A program made the position numbers and the translations under genes. Under the pieces are notes generated by a model that saw only the letters and a list, made by a program, of their open reading frames with translations, was not told the DNA's origin and did no database searches. From Actinomycetes bacterium (GTDB taxonomy: Bacteria; Actinomycetota; Acidimicrobiia; IMCC26256; JANYLB01), in the NCBI GenBank assembly GCA_025363815.1, contig JANYLB010000042.1, forward strand, positions 1-54,051: DNA of 54,051 nucleotides, written 5' to 3'. Below, one piece after another: positions 21,441 to 30,285 of this stretch. How positions within the stretch are numbered: the stretch's first letter is position 1; each line of letters begins with the position of its first letter.

Positions 21441-22379
21441 GTGGCGAAAGAACGTGTTGAGCGCGACGAAGAAGACCTCGTTCGGCTCTACCTGACCGAC
21501 ATCGGGCAGTACCCGCTCCTGACCAAGGACGACGAGGTACGTCTGGCCCAGCAGATCGAGGGTGGCAACGTCGCGCACGAGGAGCTCGAGGCCGGGGCGA
21601 AGGGTGTGACCCCGGCGAAGAAGCGTGAACTGCGCCGCGTCGCACGCGGGGGCGAAGACGCCCAGCGGACCTTCGTGCAGTCAAACCTTCGCCTCGTGGT
21701 GTCGATCGCGAAGAAGTATCAGGCGTCGGGTCTGCCGCTCCTCGACCTGATCCAGGAGGGCAATCTCGGCCTCATGCACGCGGTCGAGAAGTTCGACTGG
21801 CGCAAGGGCTTCAAGTTCTCGACCTATGCGACCTGGTGGATCCGTCAGGCCATCACCCGCGGCATCGCGAACACCGGCCGCACCATCCGGCTTCCTGTAC
21901 ACGCGGGCGACACTCTTGCGCGGCTCCAGAAGGCCCGTTCGCGCCTCGAGCTCAAGCTCGGCCGCCCGGCGACGCTCTCGGAGCTATCGGCCGAGGTCGA
22001 GATGCCCGAGGACAAGGTCACCGAGGCGCTGCGGTTCGCCGCGGAGCCACTCTCGCTCTCGGAGCCGCTGCGTGAAGACGGCGACGCCGAGCTCGGCGAC
22101 ATCGTCGAGGACCGCTCGGCCGAGTCGCCCTTCGAGGTCGCGGCCACCGCGCTGCTTCCCGCTGAGATCGAGAAGCTCCTGGCCCCGCTCGACGAGCGAG
22201 AGCGCCACATCCTGGCGCTGCGGTTCGGTCTCGACCGGGGCGAGCCCCGCACGCTCGAAGAGGTCGGGGAGTACTTCAACCTGACCCGTGAGCGGATCCG
22301 CCAGATCGAAGCCAGGGCGATGAGCAAGCTGCGCCACCCATCGGCCGACACCGGCGCCCGCGACCTGCTCGCCGTCTAG
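21441..22379 (+). CDS. sigma-70 family principal/group 2 sigma factor
   Basis: A 312-residue sigma factor. Region 1.2 (DLVRLYLTDIGQYPLLTKDD) is followed by a roughly 38-residue charged linker and region 2 with SNLRLVVSIAKKY, LDLIQEGNLGLMHAVEKFD and FKFSTYATWWIRQAI. Region 3 follows, and region 4.2 ends in LTRERIRQIEARAMSKLRHP. Region 1.1 and the long acidic N-terminus of a principal RpoD/HrdB are missing, so it is more like a group 2 sigma (SigB/HrdD-like) with near-identical promoter recognition. GTG 21441 has an AAGGGA ribosome-binding site. A hairpin follows the stop, and five DnaA-box-like motifs precede the gene. Confidence 0.93.
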   Translation: MAKERVERDEEDLVRLYLTDIGQYPLLTKDDEVRLAQQIEGGNVAHEELEAGAKGVTPAKKRELRRVARGGEDAQRTFVQSNLRLVVSIAKKYQASGLPLLDLIQEGNLGLMHAVEKFDWRKGFKFSTYATWWIRQAITRGIANTGRTIRLPVHAGDTLARLQKARSRLELKLGRPATLSELSAEVEMPEDKVTEALRFAAEPLSLSEPLREDGDAELGDIVEDRSAESPFEVAATALLPAEIEKLLAPLDERERHILALRFGLDRGEPRTLEEVGEYFNLTRERIRQIEARAMSKLRHPSADTGARDLLAV

Positions 22380-22384
22380 CCCCG

Positions 22385-22427
22385 CGTTCTGGTCATGCTC
22401 CTGCCGGCGAAGAACCTGACCAGAACG
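22385..22427 (+). terminator. inverted repeat after the sigma factor gene
   Basis: CGTTCTGGTCA at 22385-22395 is repeated inverted at 22417-22427 (TGACCAGAACG), a perfect 11-bp stem with a 21-base loop. It starts six bases after the sigma gene stop. No U-run follows. The convergent aldo/keto reductase gene ends 51 bases on, so it may serve both. Confidence 0.5.
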
Positions 22428-22478
22428 ACTCTGTAATACGCGACGCGTCCGGGTGGAAGCGCCTTGAGGGCCGGTCGA

Positions 22479-23468
22479 TCAGTGGTCGGCGTACTGGATG
22501 AACTCGTACGGGTAGCCGAGCCGGAACGCGCTCGCCCACGCCAGCGCATCGCGATGTTCCTTGTCGAGGGTCCAGCCGATTGCGCCGAGGTTGTCCTCCA
22601 GCTGTTCGACTGATCGTGCTCCGATTATGGGCGCAGTGATTCCGGGTCGGTATACGACCCAGTTCAACGCGACCTGGGCCGGTGTGTGCCCGGTTGCATC
22701 AGCGACCGTGCGCACCGCGTCGACGATGTTCCACGCGCGCTCGTCGAGGCGGTAGCTGAAGGTGATCGGATTCTCGGTGTCGCCGCCTCGTGTCCCACTC
22801 GTAAACTCGGCCGCGTCGCGCGCGTACTTCCCTGTCAGCACGCCACCCGCAAGCGGGCTCCACGGCAAGACGGCGAGTCCTTCTTCCCGGCACAGGGGCA
22901 GGAGCTCGCGCTCGAGGTCGCGCGTGATGAGCGAGTACTCGGGCTGTAACGACACGAACGGCTCCCACCCGTGGAGCGCCGCGATTCCGAGTGCCTTGGC
23001 CAGGTGCCATCCCGCGTAGTTGCTAGCGCCGACATAGCGCACCTTGCCCTCGCGTACGAGGTCGTCGAGGGTAGAGATCGTTTCCTCGAGCGGCGTGCGC
23101 GGGTCCCAGCAATGGATCTGGTAGAGGTCGATCCAATCAGTGCCCAGCCGGCGCAGCGACGCCTCGACGCCTTCTCGGATGTGGCGACGGGATGCGCCGA
23201 CCTGGTTCGTTCCCGACCCCATGGAGAACCGGACCTTCGTCGCGAGCACGACTTCGTCGCGCCGGGAGCCGATCGCCCGTCCTGTGATTTCCTCCGAGAC
23301 GCCGGTGGAGTAGACGTCGGCGGTGTCGATGAAGTTTCCACCGGCATCGAGGAATCGGTCGACAATGGTCTGGCTCGTCGCTTCGTCGGCCTCGTTGCCG
23401 AAGGTCATGCACCCCAGGCACAACTCCGACACCCTGGTTCCCGTCCGGCCCAGCTGCTTCAGTTCCAT
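22479..23468 (-). CDS. aldo/keto reductase
   Basis: A 329-residue NADPH-dependent oxidoreductase with a TIM-barrel fold. The catalytic tetrad is Asp48 and Tyr53 (FIDTADVY), Lys78 (VVLATKV) and His119 (LYQIHCWD). GASNYAGW and the cofactor-binding [15 protein letters not shown] near the C-terminus are also conserved. It resembles the bacterial YajO/YhdN group that reduces small aldehydes; the physiological substrate is unknown. It is a single gene on the minus strand, with no clear operon partner. Confidence 0.94.
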   Translation of the reverse strand: MELKQLGRTGTRVSELCLGCMTFGNEADEATSQTIVDRFLDAGGNFIDTADVYSTGVSEEITGRAIGSRRDEVVLATKVRFSMGSGTNQVGASRRHIREGVEASLRRLGTDWIDLYQIHCWDPRTPLEETISTLDDLVREGKVRYVGASNYAGWHLAKALGIAALHGWEPFVSLQPEYSLITRDLERELLPLCREEGLAVLPWSPLAGGVLTGKYARDAAEFTSGTRGGDTENPITFSYRLDERAWNIVDAVRTVADATGHTPAQVALNWVVYRPGITAPIIGARSVEQLEDNLGAIGWTLDKEHRDALAWASAFRLGYPYEFIQYADH

Positions 23469-23576
23469 CTAGCGGTTCCTCCCTCAGATTCGCCCGATTC
23501 TCGCACCGCCGGTGCCGGGCCTCGTAGGCGAGACTACGATCGATTGACCACCCGACCCGACAAGGGGGACCCCCAC

Positions 23577-23651
23577 GTGAAGAAGTTGCTTCTGCTCCTG
23601 GTCGTCATCGCCATCGGCGCTGTCGTCGCCAAGAAGGTCCGCGACGCGTAG
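23577..23651 (+). CDS. 24-residue DLW-39-like membrane peptide
   Basis: A tiny frame starting at GTG 23577 with a GGGGG run nine bases upstream. The product is Lys-Lys, then a Leu/Val/Ile/Ala-rich membrane helix (LLLLLVVIAIGAVVAKKV) and a short charged end RDA. It resembles the N-terminal half of the small actinobacterial DLW-39 proteins, which start with KK-LLL, but lacks their acidic DLW tail. A -10-like TACGAT is at 23535-23540. It is too short for standard gene finders. The start codon, ribosome-binding site and composition argue for a real peptide. Confidence 0.5.
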   Translation: MKKLLLLLVVIAIGAVVAKKVRDA

Positions 23652-23675
23652 GCACTCGGCTCGCGGCGCCCCGCC

Positions 23676-24665
23676 CTACAGCTTCGAGAGCGCGTCCGCG
23701 TAGCGCGTCGAGAACAACGCGACGGCGCCGCCGGTGTGCCAGAAGACGACGGTCGACGCGGTGTCGATACGGCCGTCGCGCACCCGGGTCATCAACGCGG
23801 CCATCGCCTTGGCCGAATAGACGGGGTCGAGCGCGATCCCCTCGAGCCGAGCTGTGAGTCGGAGCGCTTCCAGCCCCGCGGCGGTCATCGCGCCATAGCC
23901 ATCACCGAAATGGTCGTGGTCGACGATCACGTTGCCCGTGGGTGCCGGTCGGCGGCGCGCGGTCGCGGCGGCGTCGCTGAGCGAAGCAACGGCGGTGTCG
24001 AGATCCGGTCGGGTGCCGACGTCGACGCCGACCACAGTCGTCGTCTCCGGGAGCCCCGCGAGCAGTCCGGCGTGGGTTCCACCCGAACCATCGGCAACTA
24101 CGATCGTGTCGACCAGCGCGAGCCCGGCGTCGGGGAGTTGGGACGCGAGCTCGTCGGCCGCGAGCGCGTACGCGACCGCGCCCAGAGTCGATGCGCCCCC
24201 GATCGGAATCGGGTACGGCCGTGCTCCGGCCAGTGCGAGTCTCTCGGTGAGCCCGGCGATGGCGTGCTCGAGCGCGTAGTACCCGTCGGCCCCCGCTTCG
24301 AGCTCCAGATCGGTGGTGAAGTGCAACGTTGCCCCGAACAAGTGGTGGAGGAGCAGGTTCGCCGTCTTGGGCTCACGATGGGGCCCGCCGAGCATCAGAT
24401 GACAGTCGAGCCCCAGCCGGCTCGCCGCGGCCGCGGTCATCCGGGCGTGGTTGCTCTGAACTCCGCCTCCCGTCACGAGCGTGTCGCAGCCTTGTTCTAT
24501 CGCGTCGGCGCACAGAAGCTCGAGCTTGCGGGCTTTGTTCCCGCCGAACGCGAGACCGGTCAGGTCATCACGCTTTACGAGCAAGTTCGCCATGCCAAGG
24601 TGCGCGCCCAGGCGAGGCATCGGCTCCAAGGGTGTCGGAAGTGTCGCGAGTAATCGGCGGATCAC
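23676..24665 (-). CDS. PLP-dependent D-cysteine desulfhydrase/ACC deaminase family enzyme
   Basis: A 329-residue fold-type II PLP enzyme. The Schiff-base Lys is K44 in LAFGGNKARKLE, with VKRDDLTGL before it and TGGGVQSNHAR after it, the signature of D-cysteine desulfhydrase and ACC deaminase. VVADGSGGTHAGLLAGL binds the PLP phosphate, and the C-terminus has VFWHTGGAVALF. Sequence alone does not separate D-cysteine desulfhydrase (pyruvate, H2S and ammonia) from ACC deaminase or related D-amino acid lyases; I favour the former. GTG 24665 overlaps the upstream stop (GTGA), so it is coupled to the HAD-IB gene. Frames further upstream are shadows. Confidence 0.85.
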   Translation of the reverse strand: MIRRLLATLPTPLEPMPRLGAHLGMANLLVKRDDLTGLAFGGNKARKLELLCADAIEQGCDTLVTGGGVQSNHARMTAAAASRLGLDCHLMLGGPHREPKTANLLLHHLFGATLHFTTDLELEAGADGYYALEHAIAGLTERLALAGARPYPIPIGGASTLGAVAYALAADELASQLPDAGLALVDTIVVADGSGGTHAGLLAGLPETTTVVGVDVGTRPDLDTAVASLSDAAATARRRPAPTGNVIVDHDHFGDGYGAMTAAGLEALRLTARLEGIALDPVYSAKAMAALMTRVRDGRIDTASTVVFWHTGGAVALFSTRYADALSKL

Positions 24666-25597
24666 CCGCGTCGCCACGCGGTGGCAAAACGACGGGTCGC
24701 ACCAACCACTCCGATGGTGTCGCGGACCACTTCGGCCGTGGCCCCCATGATGACGCGCGCCCGTTGGATGCGCAGCGTCGTTTTCTGCGCGGCCGCGTAG
24801 CGCGACGCGGGAGTGCTCTTCACCCGCCACCACCACCATGCGGCTGCACCGGCTCCCGCGACTATCACGATCGAGCTGACCGCGATGGTCGGCGCGGGTG
24901 CCGGAATCGGCATGCGGTCACGGAGCCGAACCTGCCGATGGAACTGGCGAATCTCCCAGCCGCGCTCCCGCGCGTAACGAGCGAGGTCTCGATCGGGGTT
25001 GACCGCCACCGGATGACCCACGGCCTCGAGCAGCGGAACATCGGTGACCGAGTCGCTGTAAGCGTACGACTCCGCGAGGTCGATCCCATCGCGCGCTGCG
25101 AGCTCGCGGATTGCCGTCGCCTTGTGGGGACCGTACGCATAGAAGGAGAGCTCTCCGGTGTAGTTGCCGTCGGAGTCGAGCTTCGCCCTTGTGGCAATTG
25201 CTTCGTCGGCACCGAGGTATCTAGCGAGTGGCTGTACCACCTCGTAGGGCGACGATGAGACGATCACCACCTTGTGGCCGTTGGCCTTGTGCTCGTCGAT
25301 CAGCTCGACGGCCTCCGCGAAGATGATCGGGGTCACGACTTCGTCGAGCGTCTCGCGCACGATCGACGCGACATGCTCCTGGTTCCAGCCGCGAGTGATC
25401 GCGAGCATCGCTTCGCGGACCTCTTCCATCTTGGATTCGTCGGCGCCGACAAGCATGTAGAGAACTTGCGCGTACGCGCTGCGCACGATCGCTCGTCGCG
25501 AGAGGAGCCCCTCGCGGTAGAAGAACTTGCCGAAGGCGAGTACCGAACTCTTGGCGATGATCGTCTTGTCGAGGTCGAAGAACGCTGCTGCCGCCAT
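24662..25597 (-). CDS. HAD-IB family phosphatase with C-terminal membrane anchor
   Basis: A 311-residue HAD-superfamily IB hydrolase. Motif I is FFDLDKTI with nucleophile Asp8 and acid Asp10. Motif II is VIVSSSPYEVV, motif III includes GPHKATAI, and motif IV is YSDSVTDVPLLE. A hydrophobic stretch near residues 237-257 (SSIVIVAGAGAAAWWWW) probably anchors it to the membrane. Relatives dephosphorylate serine phosphate, lysophospholipids or similar esters. In mycobacteria the homologue (Rv3661) adjoins the CpaE-like Rv3660c, and the same arrangement is seen here on the divergent side. Start is ATG 25597. Confidence 0.9.
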   Translation of the reverse strand: MAAAAFFDLDKTIIAKSSVLAFGKFFYREGLLSRRAIVRSAYAQVLYMLVGADESKMEEVREAMLAITRGWNQEHVASIVRETLDEVVTPIIFAEAVELIDEHKANGHKVVIVSSSPYEVVQPLARYLGADEAIATRAKLDSDGNYTGELSFYAYGPHKATAIRELAARDGIDLAESYAYSDSVTDVPLLEAVGHPVAVNPDRDLARYARERGWEIRQFHRQVRLRDRMPIPAPAPTIAVSSIVIVAGAGAAAWWWWRVKSTPASRYAAAQKTTLRIQRARVIMGATAEVVRDTIGVVGATRRFATAWRRG

Positions 25598-25618
25598 CGT
25601 TCGTCAGGTTACGACCTC

Positions 25619-25647
25619 TTGACACCCGCGCCTCGCGCCTCTACCTT
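25619..25647 (+). promoter_or_regulatory. promoter of the tad operon
   Basis: TTGACA (25619-25624) is followed after 17 bases by TACCTT (25642-25647), the best vegetative promoter match I found in the window. It lies about 90 bases upstream of the CpaE-like ATG, between that gene and the divergent HAD gene. Confidence 0.6.
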
Positions 25648-25736
25648 GCAATGGCCTTCCCCGGTGCTTCCTCCTCGAGAACCGAGCGCGCCCGCTGCAC
25701 CTTCGAGTGCCGGCGCCGTCGAGGAAGGAACGGCCC

Positions 25737-26450
25737 ATGCTCTGTGCTCTGTGGTCTCCCAAGGGTGGCTCCGGCACCACTACCGTCGCGGCGGCTTGCG
25801 CACTCGTAACTGCCCGAGGTCCCGGCGCGCGGCTCGCCGACCTCGCCGGCGACCAGGCCGCAATGCTCGGTATGGGCGCCGATCCACCGACCGGGCTGCT
25901 CGACTGGCTCGCGGCAGGACCGGATGCGCCCACTGAGGCCCTAGATCGGTTGGCGATCGAGGTCGCGCCCGGGCTGGCGCTCCTCCCTCGGGGGTCGTTG
26001 GAGCACCAGTTCGACTTGTCGGCCGCAGCCGCCGCGGGGGCGGCGCTCGGTGTAGCCCTGCGTGACAGCGTCACCACGACGTTCGTCGACCTCGGTGCGG
26101 CTGCGACCCCTTCAGCACAGGCCTTGCTCGAGGTTGCCGATGTCGGGCTCATGGTCGTGCGCGGGTGCTATCTCACGCTGCGGCGGGCTGTGGCCGCACC
26201 CGGGCTCGCGTCGACGCACGGGATCGTTCTCGTCGACGAGCCGGGCCGCTCGCTCGGGTCTCGCGAGGTGGCAGATGTTCTTGGCCGGCCGGTGTTGGCC
26301 CGCGTCCCGGTGCGGTCGGCGATCGCACGAGCGATTGACGCGGGTGTGATCGCATCCAGGCTTCCCGATCCGCTGGTCCGGCCTGCACGCGAGATCCTCC
26401 GGGCCATCGGCGTCGACGCCGGTGATGCCCGAGGCAATGCCGCAGCATGA
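25737..26450 (+). CDS. CpaE/MinD-like ATPase, septum-site-determining protein family
   Basis: A 237-residue ParA/MinD-superfamily protein, homologous to the CpaE-like proteins at the head of actinobacterial Tad clusters (Rv3660c/ssd). The deviant Walker A is SPKGGSGTTT at residues 7-16. A TTTFVDLGAAAT strand corresponds to the Walker B Asp, and DVGLMVVRGCYLTLRRA follows. It is shorter than CpaE because it lacks the N-terminal receiver-like domain. Family members position the Tad machine or affect septum placement. ATG 25737 has a GAGGAAGGAA ribosome-binding region. The stop overlaps tadA by ATGA. Confidence 0.85.
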   Translation: MLCALWSPKGGSGTTTVAAACALVTARGPGARLADLAGDQAAMLGMGADPPTGLLDWLAAGPDAPTEALDRLAIEVAPGLALLPRGSLEHQFDLSAAAAAGAALGVALRDSVTTTFVDLGAAATPSAQALLEVADVGLMVVRGCYLTLRRAVAAPGLASTHGIVLVDEPGRSLGSREVADVLGRPVLARVPVRSAIARAIDAGVIASRLPDPLVRPAREILRAIGVDAGDARGNAAA

Positions 26451-27682
26451 GCGGCGTGAGCGGCGTGGCCACGGGACCACCGACCGACGGCGAGATCAAA
26501 GCCGTCGTGCACCGGCAACTGCTGACAACCGAAGTTGATCCCGACGATGCGGGGTCACTCCCCGAAGGACGGGTCCGCGAGCGGCTGACGACGTTGCTCG
26601 CCGATGCCGCGCCGTTGCTGCGAACGTCGCGGCGCGGCCGACTCGTCGACGAGCTGGTTGCCGAGGTCACCGGCCTAGGTCCACTCGAACCACATCTCGC
26701 CGATCCCGATGTCACCGAGGTGATGATCAACGGACCGGGGCGCGCGTACGTCGAACGGAACGGGTGTATCGAACCCATCGCGCTCGATCTCGATGCCGAT
26801 GGAATCCGACGGCTGGTAGAACGCGTGATCGGACCGCTGGGCCTTCGCCTCGACCGGGCGTCGCCCATCGTCGATGCCCGACTCCCCGATGGGTCCCGCC
26901 TCCACGCCGCCATTCCTCCACTCGCCATCGATGGACCGTGTGTCACGATCCGGCGGTTCGCTTGCCGCAAGGTCTCGCTCGCGTCGTTCGCCGTCGGCGC
27001 GATCGGTGAAGCATTCCTGACTGCAGCTGTCGCCGGCGGATGGAACGTGGTGGTCGCGGGAGGCACGAGCGCGGGAAAGACCACCTTCCTCAACGCGCTC
27101 TCCATAGCCATCCCCACTGGTGAGCGGATCATCACGGTCGAGGAGACCGCGGAGCTTCAGCTCGAACGCCATCATGTCGTTCGGCTCGAGGCTCGGCCTC
27201 CCAACGCCGAGGGGGCAGGCGCGGTGACGGTGCGCGATCTCGTTCGCGCGGCATTGCGGATGCGTCCTGACCGCATCGTGGTCGGCGAGGTACGCGGCGG
27301 CGAGGCGTTCGACATGCTGCAAGCGCTCAACACCGGCCACGATGGATCGCTGACCACGGTGCACGCGAACGGAGTGCTCGAAGCCCTCCACCGGCTCGAG
27401 ACGCTCGTGCTGCTCGCAGGCATCCACCTACCGATAGAAGCAGTTCGGGCCCAGCTTGCGAGCTCGGTCGATGCGATCGTGCATGTGGCGCGGGCACGCG
27501 ACGGCGCCAGGGCAGTGACCGCCGTCGCCGAAGTGATCCCGCCCGAACGTGGCGACAGCGCGCTCTGCGTGCGGATGCTCTTCGAAGCCGGGGTCGATGG
27601 CCTCGAGCCGCGAGAGGAGCGCCAGCGGGCATTCCGTCGTAGAGGCAGTTTGCATCCGACGCCTGGGTGGGTTCGGTGCTGA
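26447..27682 (+). CDS. tadA: TadA/CpaF secretion ATPase
   Basis: A 411-residue VirB11/PulE-type hexameric ATPase that powers assembly of Flp pili or secretion. The N-terminal domain contains [19 protein letters not shown] and [15 protein letters not shown]. The catalytic domain has Walker [11 protein letters not shown] (about 204-213), the Asp box [11 protein letters not shown], Walker [16 protein letters not shown] and the His box GSLTTVHAN. This matches actinobacterial TadA (the ATPase of the helicase/secretion neighbourhood group). It overlaps its neighbours at both ends. Confidence 0.95.
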   Translation: MSGVSGVATGPPTDGEIKAVVHRQLLTTEVDPDDAGSLPEGRVRERLTTLLADAAPLLRTSRRGRLVDELVAEVTGLGPLEPHLADPDVTEVMINGPGRAYVERNGCIEPIALDLDADGIRRLVERVIGPLGLRLDRASPIVDARLPDGSRLHAAIPPLAIDGPCVTIRRFACRKVSLASFAVGAIGEAFLTAAVAGGWNVVVAGGTSAGKTTFLNALSIAIPTGERIITVEETAELQLERHHVVRLEARPPNAEGAGAVTVRDLVRAALRMRPDRIVVGEVRGGEAFDMLQALNTGHDGSLTTVHANGVLEALHRLETLVLLAGIHLPIEAVRAQLASSVDAIVHVARARDGARAVTAVAEVIPPERGDSALCVRMLFEAGVDGLEPREERQRAFRRRGSLHPTPGWVRC

Positions 27683-28542
27683 CCGTAATCGTGGCTGTAG
27701 TCGGTGCGTTTGTGGTATTCGAGCTGGCGAACGCGGCGAGGCGCACCGACAGCGCGACGCGGACTCGAGCGCTGACTCGGCCTAGCCGCCGGATCTTGCC
27801 GGGCCGACTGCGAACGCCGCTCGCTCGGGCGCTGATCGACGCGGAGATCGGCGCCACACCTGAGGACGCCGTCCGACTTTGGCTCGCGTGCATGGTCGGG
27901 GTAGGTGTGGTTGGCTCCTCGCTCACCCCCGGACTCGGCGCACTGGGCGGCATTGCAGTGGCAGTAGGCGCTCCGCTTGCGTTGCGTCTCGGTGCCGGTC
28001 GGCGGACGTCGAGCCTCGTGGCGGCGCTTCCCGAGTTGGTCGATCAGGTCGCAGCTGATCTGCGCGGTGGCGGCACAGTGAGCGGCGCGCTCGATCGGGT
28101 GGCCGACGGAACAGGGCGCCTCGCGTCCGACGCCGCGGCCGTTCGGTCCCGTACCCGTCTGGGTCTCGACCTCACGGAAGCATTGAGGCGGTGGTCGGCC
28201 GACCGTCCCTACCCGGGTTTCGCCGAGGTCGCCGGTGCGCTGGCGGTAGCGGCTACGACGGGTGGTCGGGCCGCGACTGCGCTTAGCGGTCTCGCCGCGT
28301 CCCTCCGCGACCGCCTGGCTTGCATCGCCGACGCTCGGGCGCTCTCGGCCCAGGCGCGTGCGTCGGCGGTGGTGGTCGGGGTTGCGCCGATTGGGTATCT
28401 GGTTTTCTCGGCGATTGTCGATCCCGGTTCGGTCACGGTGCTGGTCGGCACGACGATCGGACGGGCATGCCTCGTTGTCGGCTTGGCGCTCGATGCCGTA
28501 GCGGCACTGTGGATGCGGCGCCTCCTGCGGTTCGCGCCGTGA
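27676..28542 (+). CDS. tadB: TadB-like type II secretion F-domain membrane protein
   Basis: A 288-residue inner-membrane platform protein of the Tad system. An N-terminal membrane segment ([17 protein letters not shown]) is followed by a cytoplasmic part with [12 protein letters not shown], then the GspF-like helical domain ([20 protein letters not shown]). The last two membrane helices are [20 protein letters not shown] and [23 protein letters not shown] 27676 overlaps the tadA stop by seven bases; GTG 27667 is an alternative. Its stop overlaps tadC (GTGA). Confidence 0.85.
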   Translation: MLTVIVAVVGAFVVFELANAARRTDSATRTRALTRPSRRILPGRLRTPLARALIDAEIGATPEDAVRLWLACMVGVGVVGSSLTPGLGALGGIAVAVGAPLALRLGAGRRTSSLVAALPELVDQVAADLRGGGTVSGALDRVADGTGRLASDAAAVRSRTRLGLDLTEALRRWSADRPYPGFAEVAGALAVAATTGGRAATALSGLAASLRDRLACIADARALSAQARASAVVVGVAPIGYLVFSAIVDPGSVTVLVGTTIGRACLVVGLALDAVAALWMRRLLRFAP

Positions 28543-29180
28543 CCTCGGCGGTGCTCGCACTTGCGTGGGGATGTCTTGCGGCGACTCCGTGTGCGTGGGC
28601 GGCGCGGTCTCAGGCTGCCAAGGTCCGCGTGACCGGCCTCGGCCGGGTCATCGGTGAACGTCGACCCGCACGGGTGATTCTGCCCGTCCGGATCAGGAGG
28701 ATCCGGGATGCGTGGTTTGCACGCCGGGTGGCAAACCGGGAGCGGGCCACGGTGATTTCGGAGCTGTCGATCACCATCGACCTGCTCGCGGTGGCGGTCG
28801 GCGCGGGCTACACGCCTTATCTCGCGGTCGAGGTTGCGGCGCGATGGGCTCCGCCGGTCTTGGGTCGGGTGCTCGAGAATGTCGCGGGAGCGTGTCGCCT
28901 GGGCGCCGACTTCGACCGAGCCCTCGACGACATGGCGCGAGCACACGGCGAGCTTCGCGGGCTGGGAGATGCGCTGCTGGCAACCGACCGTCTGGGCGCA
29001 CCGGTGCTTGATTCGCTCCAGCGCCTCGCGGTCTCGGCTCGAGCCGACGTGCGTCGCCGCGCCGAAGCGCGTGCCCGCACAGTTCCGGTGCGATTGCTCT
29101 TTCCCTTGGTCTTCCTCGTGCTTCCCGCCTTCGGGCTCCTGACCGTCGTCCCTGCGATCGCGGCGCGTCTCGGCGGATGA
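28539..29180 (+). CDS. tadC: TadC-like type II secretion F-domain membrane protein
   Basis: A 213-residue partner of TadB. A short N-terminal membrane segment is followed by the GspF-type domain ([20 protein letters not shown], then [20 protein letters not shown]). The C-terminal membrane helix is [20 protein letters not shown]. The GTG at 28539 overlaps the tadB stop by four bases. The open frame upstream of it is a tadB shadow. With TadB it forms the platform that TadA drives. Confidence 0.85.
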   Translation: MTSAVLALAWGCLAATPCAWAARSQAAKVRVTGLGRVIGERRPARVILPVRIRRIRDAWFARRVANRERATVISELSITIDLLAVAVGAGYTPYLAVEVAARWAPPVLGRVLENVAGACRLGADFDRALDDMARAHGELRGLGDALLATDRLGAPVLDSLQRLAVSARADVRRRAEARARTVPVRLLFPLVFLVLPAFGLLTVVPAIAARLGG

Positions 29181-29249
29181 CTCCCACTTTCTCCCGAACC
29201 ACGCAATGACCCACGACCACGATCCATCTGATGCAGGAGGCACACTTTC

Positions 29250-29444
29250 GTGTTTGAACGTTTGTTCAGCGCTATTTCATTCTTCATCGGTCGCGTACGT
29301 GAAGAGGCCGGCCAGACGACGGCCGAGTACGCGCTGGTGATCCTCGGTGCGGCTGCGCTCGCGACGCTCTTGATCACCTGGGCTACCCGATCACACGCGG
29401 TCGGAAAGTTGTTCGACGAGGTCATCGGCAAGGTGCTGCAGTAA
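29250..29444 (+). CDS. Flp-type prepilin
   Basis: A 64-residue pilin precursor (DUF4244/Flp-like). A positively charged leader ends in EEAG, followed by QTTAEYALVILGAAALATLL. A prepilin peptidase would cut after Gly21, leaving Glu at +5 and Tyr at +6 of the mature protein, exactly the Flp signature. A single hydrophobic helix and a short tail follow. GTG 29250 has AGGAGG at 29235-29240. No prepilin peptidase gene is in the window. The 69-base gap after tadC holds nothing else visible. Confidence 0.9.
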   Translation: MFERLFSAISFFIGRVREEAGQTTAEYALVILGAAALATLLITWATRSHAVGKLFDEVIGKVLQ

Positions 29445-29446
29445 CG

Positions 29447-29842
29447 GTGCGGAAATCGGCGTTGCGACCTGCGTCGCTGAATCGCACTCGACGTGAGATG
29501 GGTCAGTCGACCGTCGAGTTCGCGCTGCTGGCTCCGTTGCTGGTATTCGCGGTGATGGCGCTTCTACAGGTCGCGCTGGTGGTGCGGAGCCAGCTCGCAG
29601 TCGAGCACGCGGCGCGAGAGGCGGTGCGGGTCGCGAGCGTCGATCCCGATTCCGGGAACGCCCGAGCGGCCGGTCATCGTGTTCTTCCCGCGGCTCGGAT
29701 CGCGGTCGGTGTCCGCCCGGAGATCGGGGCGCCTATCTCGGTCGATGTCTCTTTCCATCTGGTCACTGATCTGCCTCTCGTCGGATCGCTGTTCCCCGAT
29801 CCCGACCTCCGGGCCCACGCGGTTATGCGGGCCGAGCGATGA
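29447..29842 (+). CDS. tadE: TadE-like pseudopilin
   Basis: A 131-residue minor pilin-like protein. The leader ends RREMG, followed by QSTVEFALLAPLLVFAVMAL. Cleavage after Gly19 leaves Glu at +5 and Phe at +6, as in TadE. The exported part (RSQLAVEHAAREAVRVASV) is typical of TadE. GTG 29447 follows the Flp stop by two bases. It overlaps the next gene by four bases (ATGA). Confidence 0.9.
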   Translation: MRKSALRPASLNRTRREMGQSTVEFALLAPLLVFAVMALLQVALVVRSQLAVEHAAREAVRVASVDPDSGNARAAGHRVLPAARIAVGVRPEIGAPISVDVSFHLVTDLPLVGSLFPDPDLRAHAVMRAER

Positions 29843-30285
29843 CAGCCCCGCTGAGCATCGACCGGCTCGGTGAGCGCGCTCGTGAGCGCGGCGCGTTCAC
29901 GGTGCTGTTCGTGGCGGTGATCGTGATCGCGTGCATCCTCGTCGTCTCTGTGGGCCGTCTCGGCGGGGCACTAACGGCACGGGCGCGGGCCGAGACCGCG
30001 GCCGATGCTGCGGCGCTCGCCGCGGCCGACTCACTCGCCGTGGGTGCCGGTGACGCCGCCGCTCAGGCCGGGCGCATCGCCGCGGCTCAGGGTGCTCGGC
30101 TCGTCTCGTGCGACTGCTCGGGGACCGCGGCCGAGGTCGTCGTCGAGGTCGACGGTTCTATGGCGGCATCACTGCCGAGTCCGGCCCGGGCGCGAGCCCG
30201 GGCCGAAGTCGACTTCAGCTGTGCATTTGGTCCGTGCCCCGACGGCCGACGGCCGATGGGCGCTAGCTCTTCGCTTTCACCGTGA
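29839..30285 (+). CDS. TadE-like protein of the helicase/secretion neighbourhood (Rv3654c-like)
   Basis: A 148-residue membrane protein with one N-terminal helix (GAFTVLFVAVIVIACILVVS) after an Arg-rich leader. An Ala-rich exported region follows (ARAETAADAAALAAADSLA), the pattern of the short TadE/TadG-like proteins beside actinobacterial tad genes. Unlike Flp and TadE it lacks Glu at +5 after the Gly, so it may not be processed. Two C-terminal Cys pairs (VSCDCSG and SCAFGPC) could form disulfides. Its end overlaps the convergent chagasin-like gene by 23 bases. Confidence 0.82.
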   Translation: MTAPLSIDRLGERARERGAFTVLFVAVIVIACILVVSVGRLGGALTARARAETAADAAALAAADSLAVGAGDAAAQAGRIAAAQGARLVSCDCSGTAAEVVVEVDGSMAASLPSPARARARAEVDFSCAFGPCPDGRRPMGASSSLSP

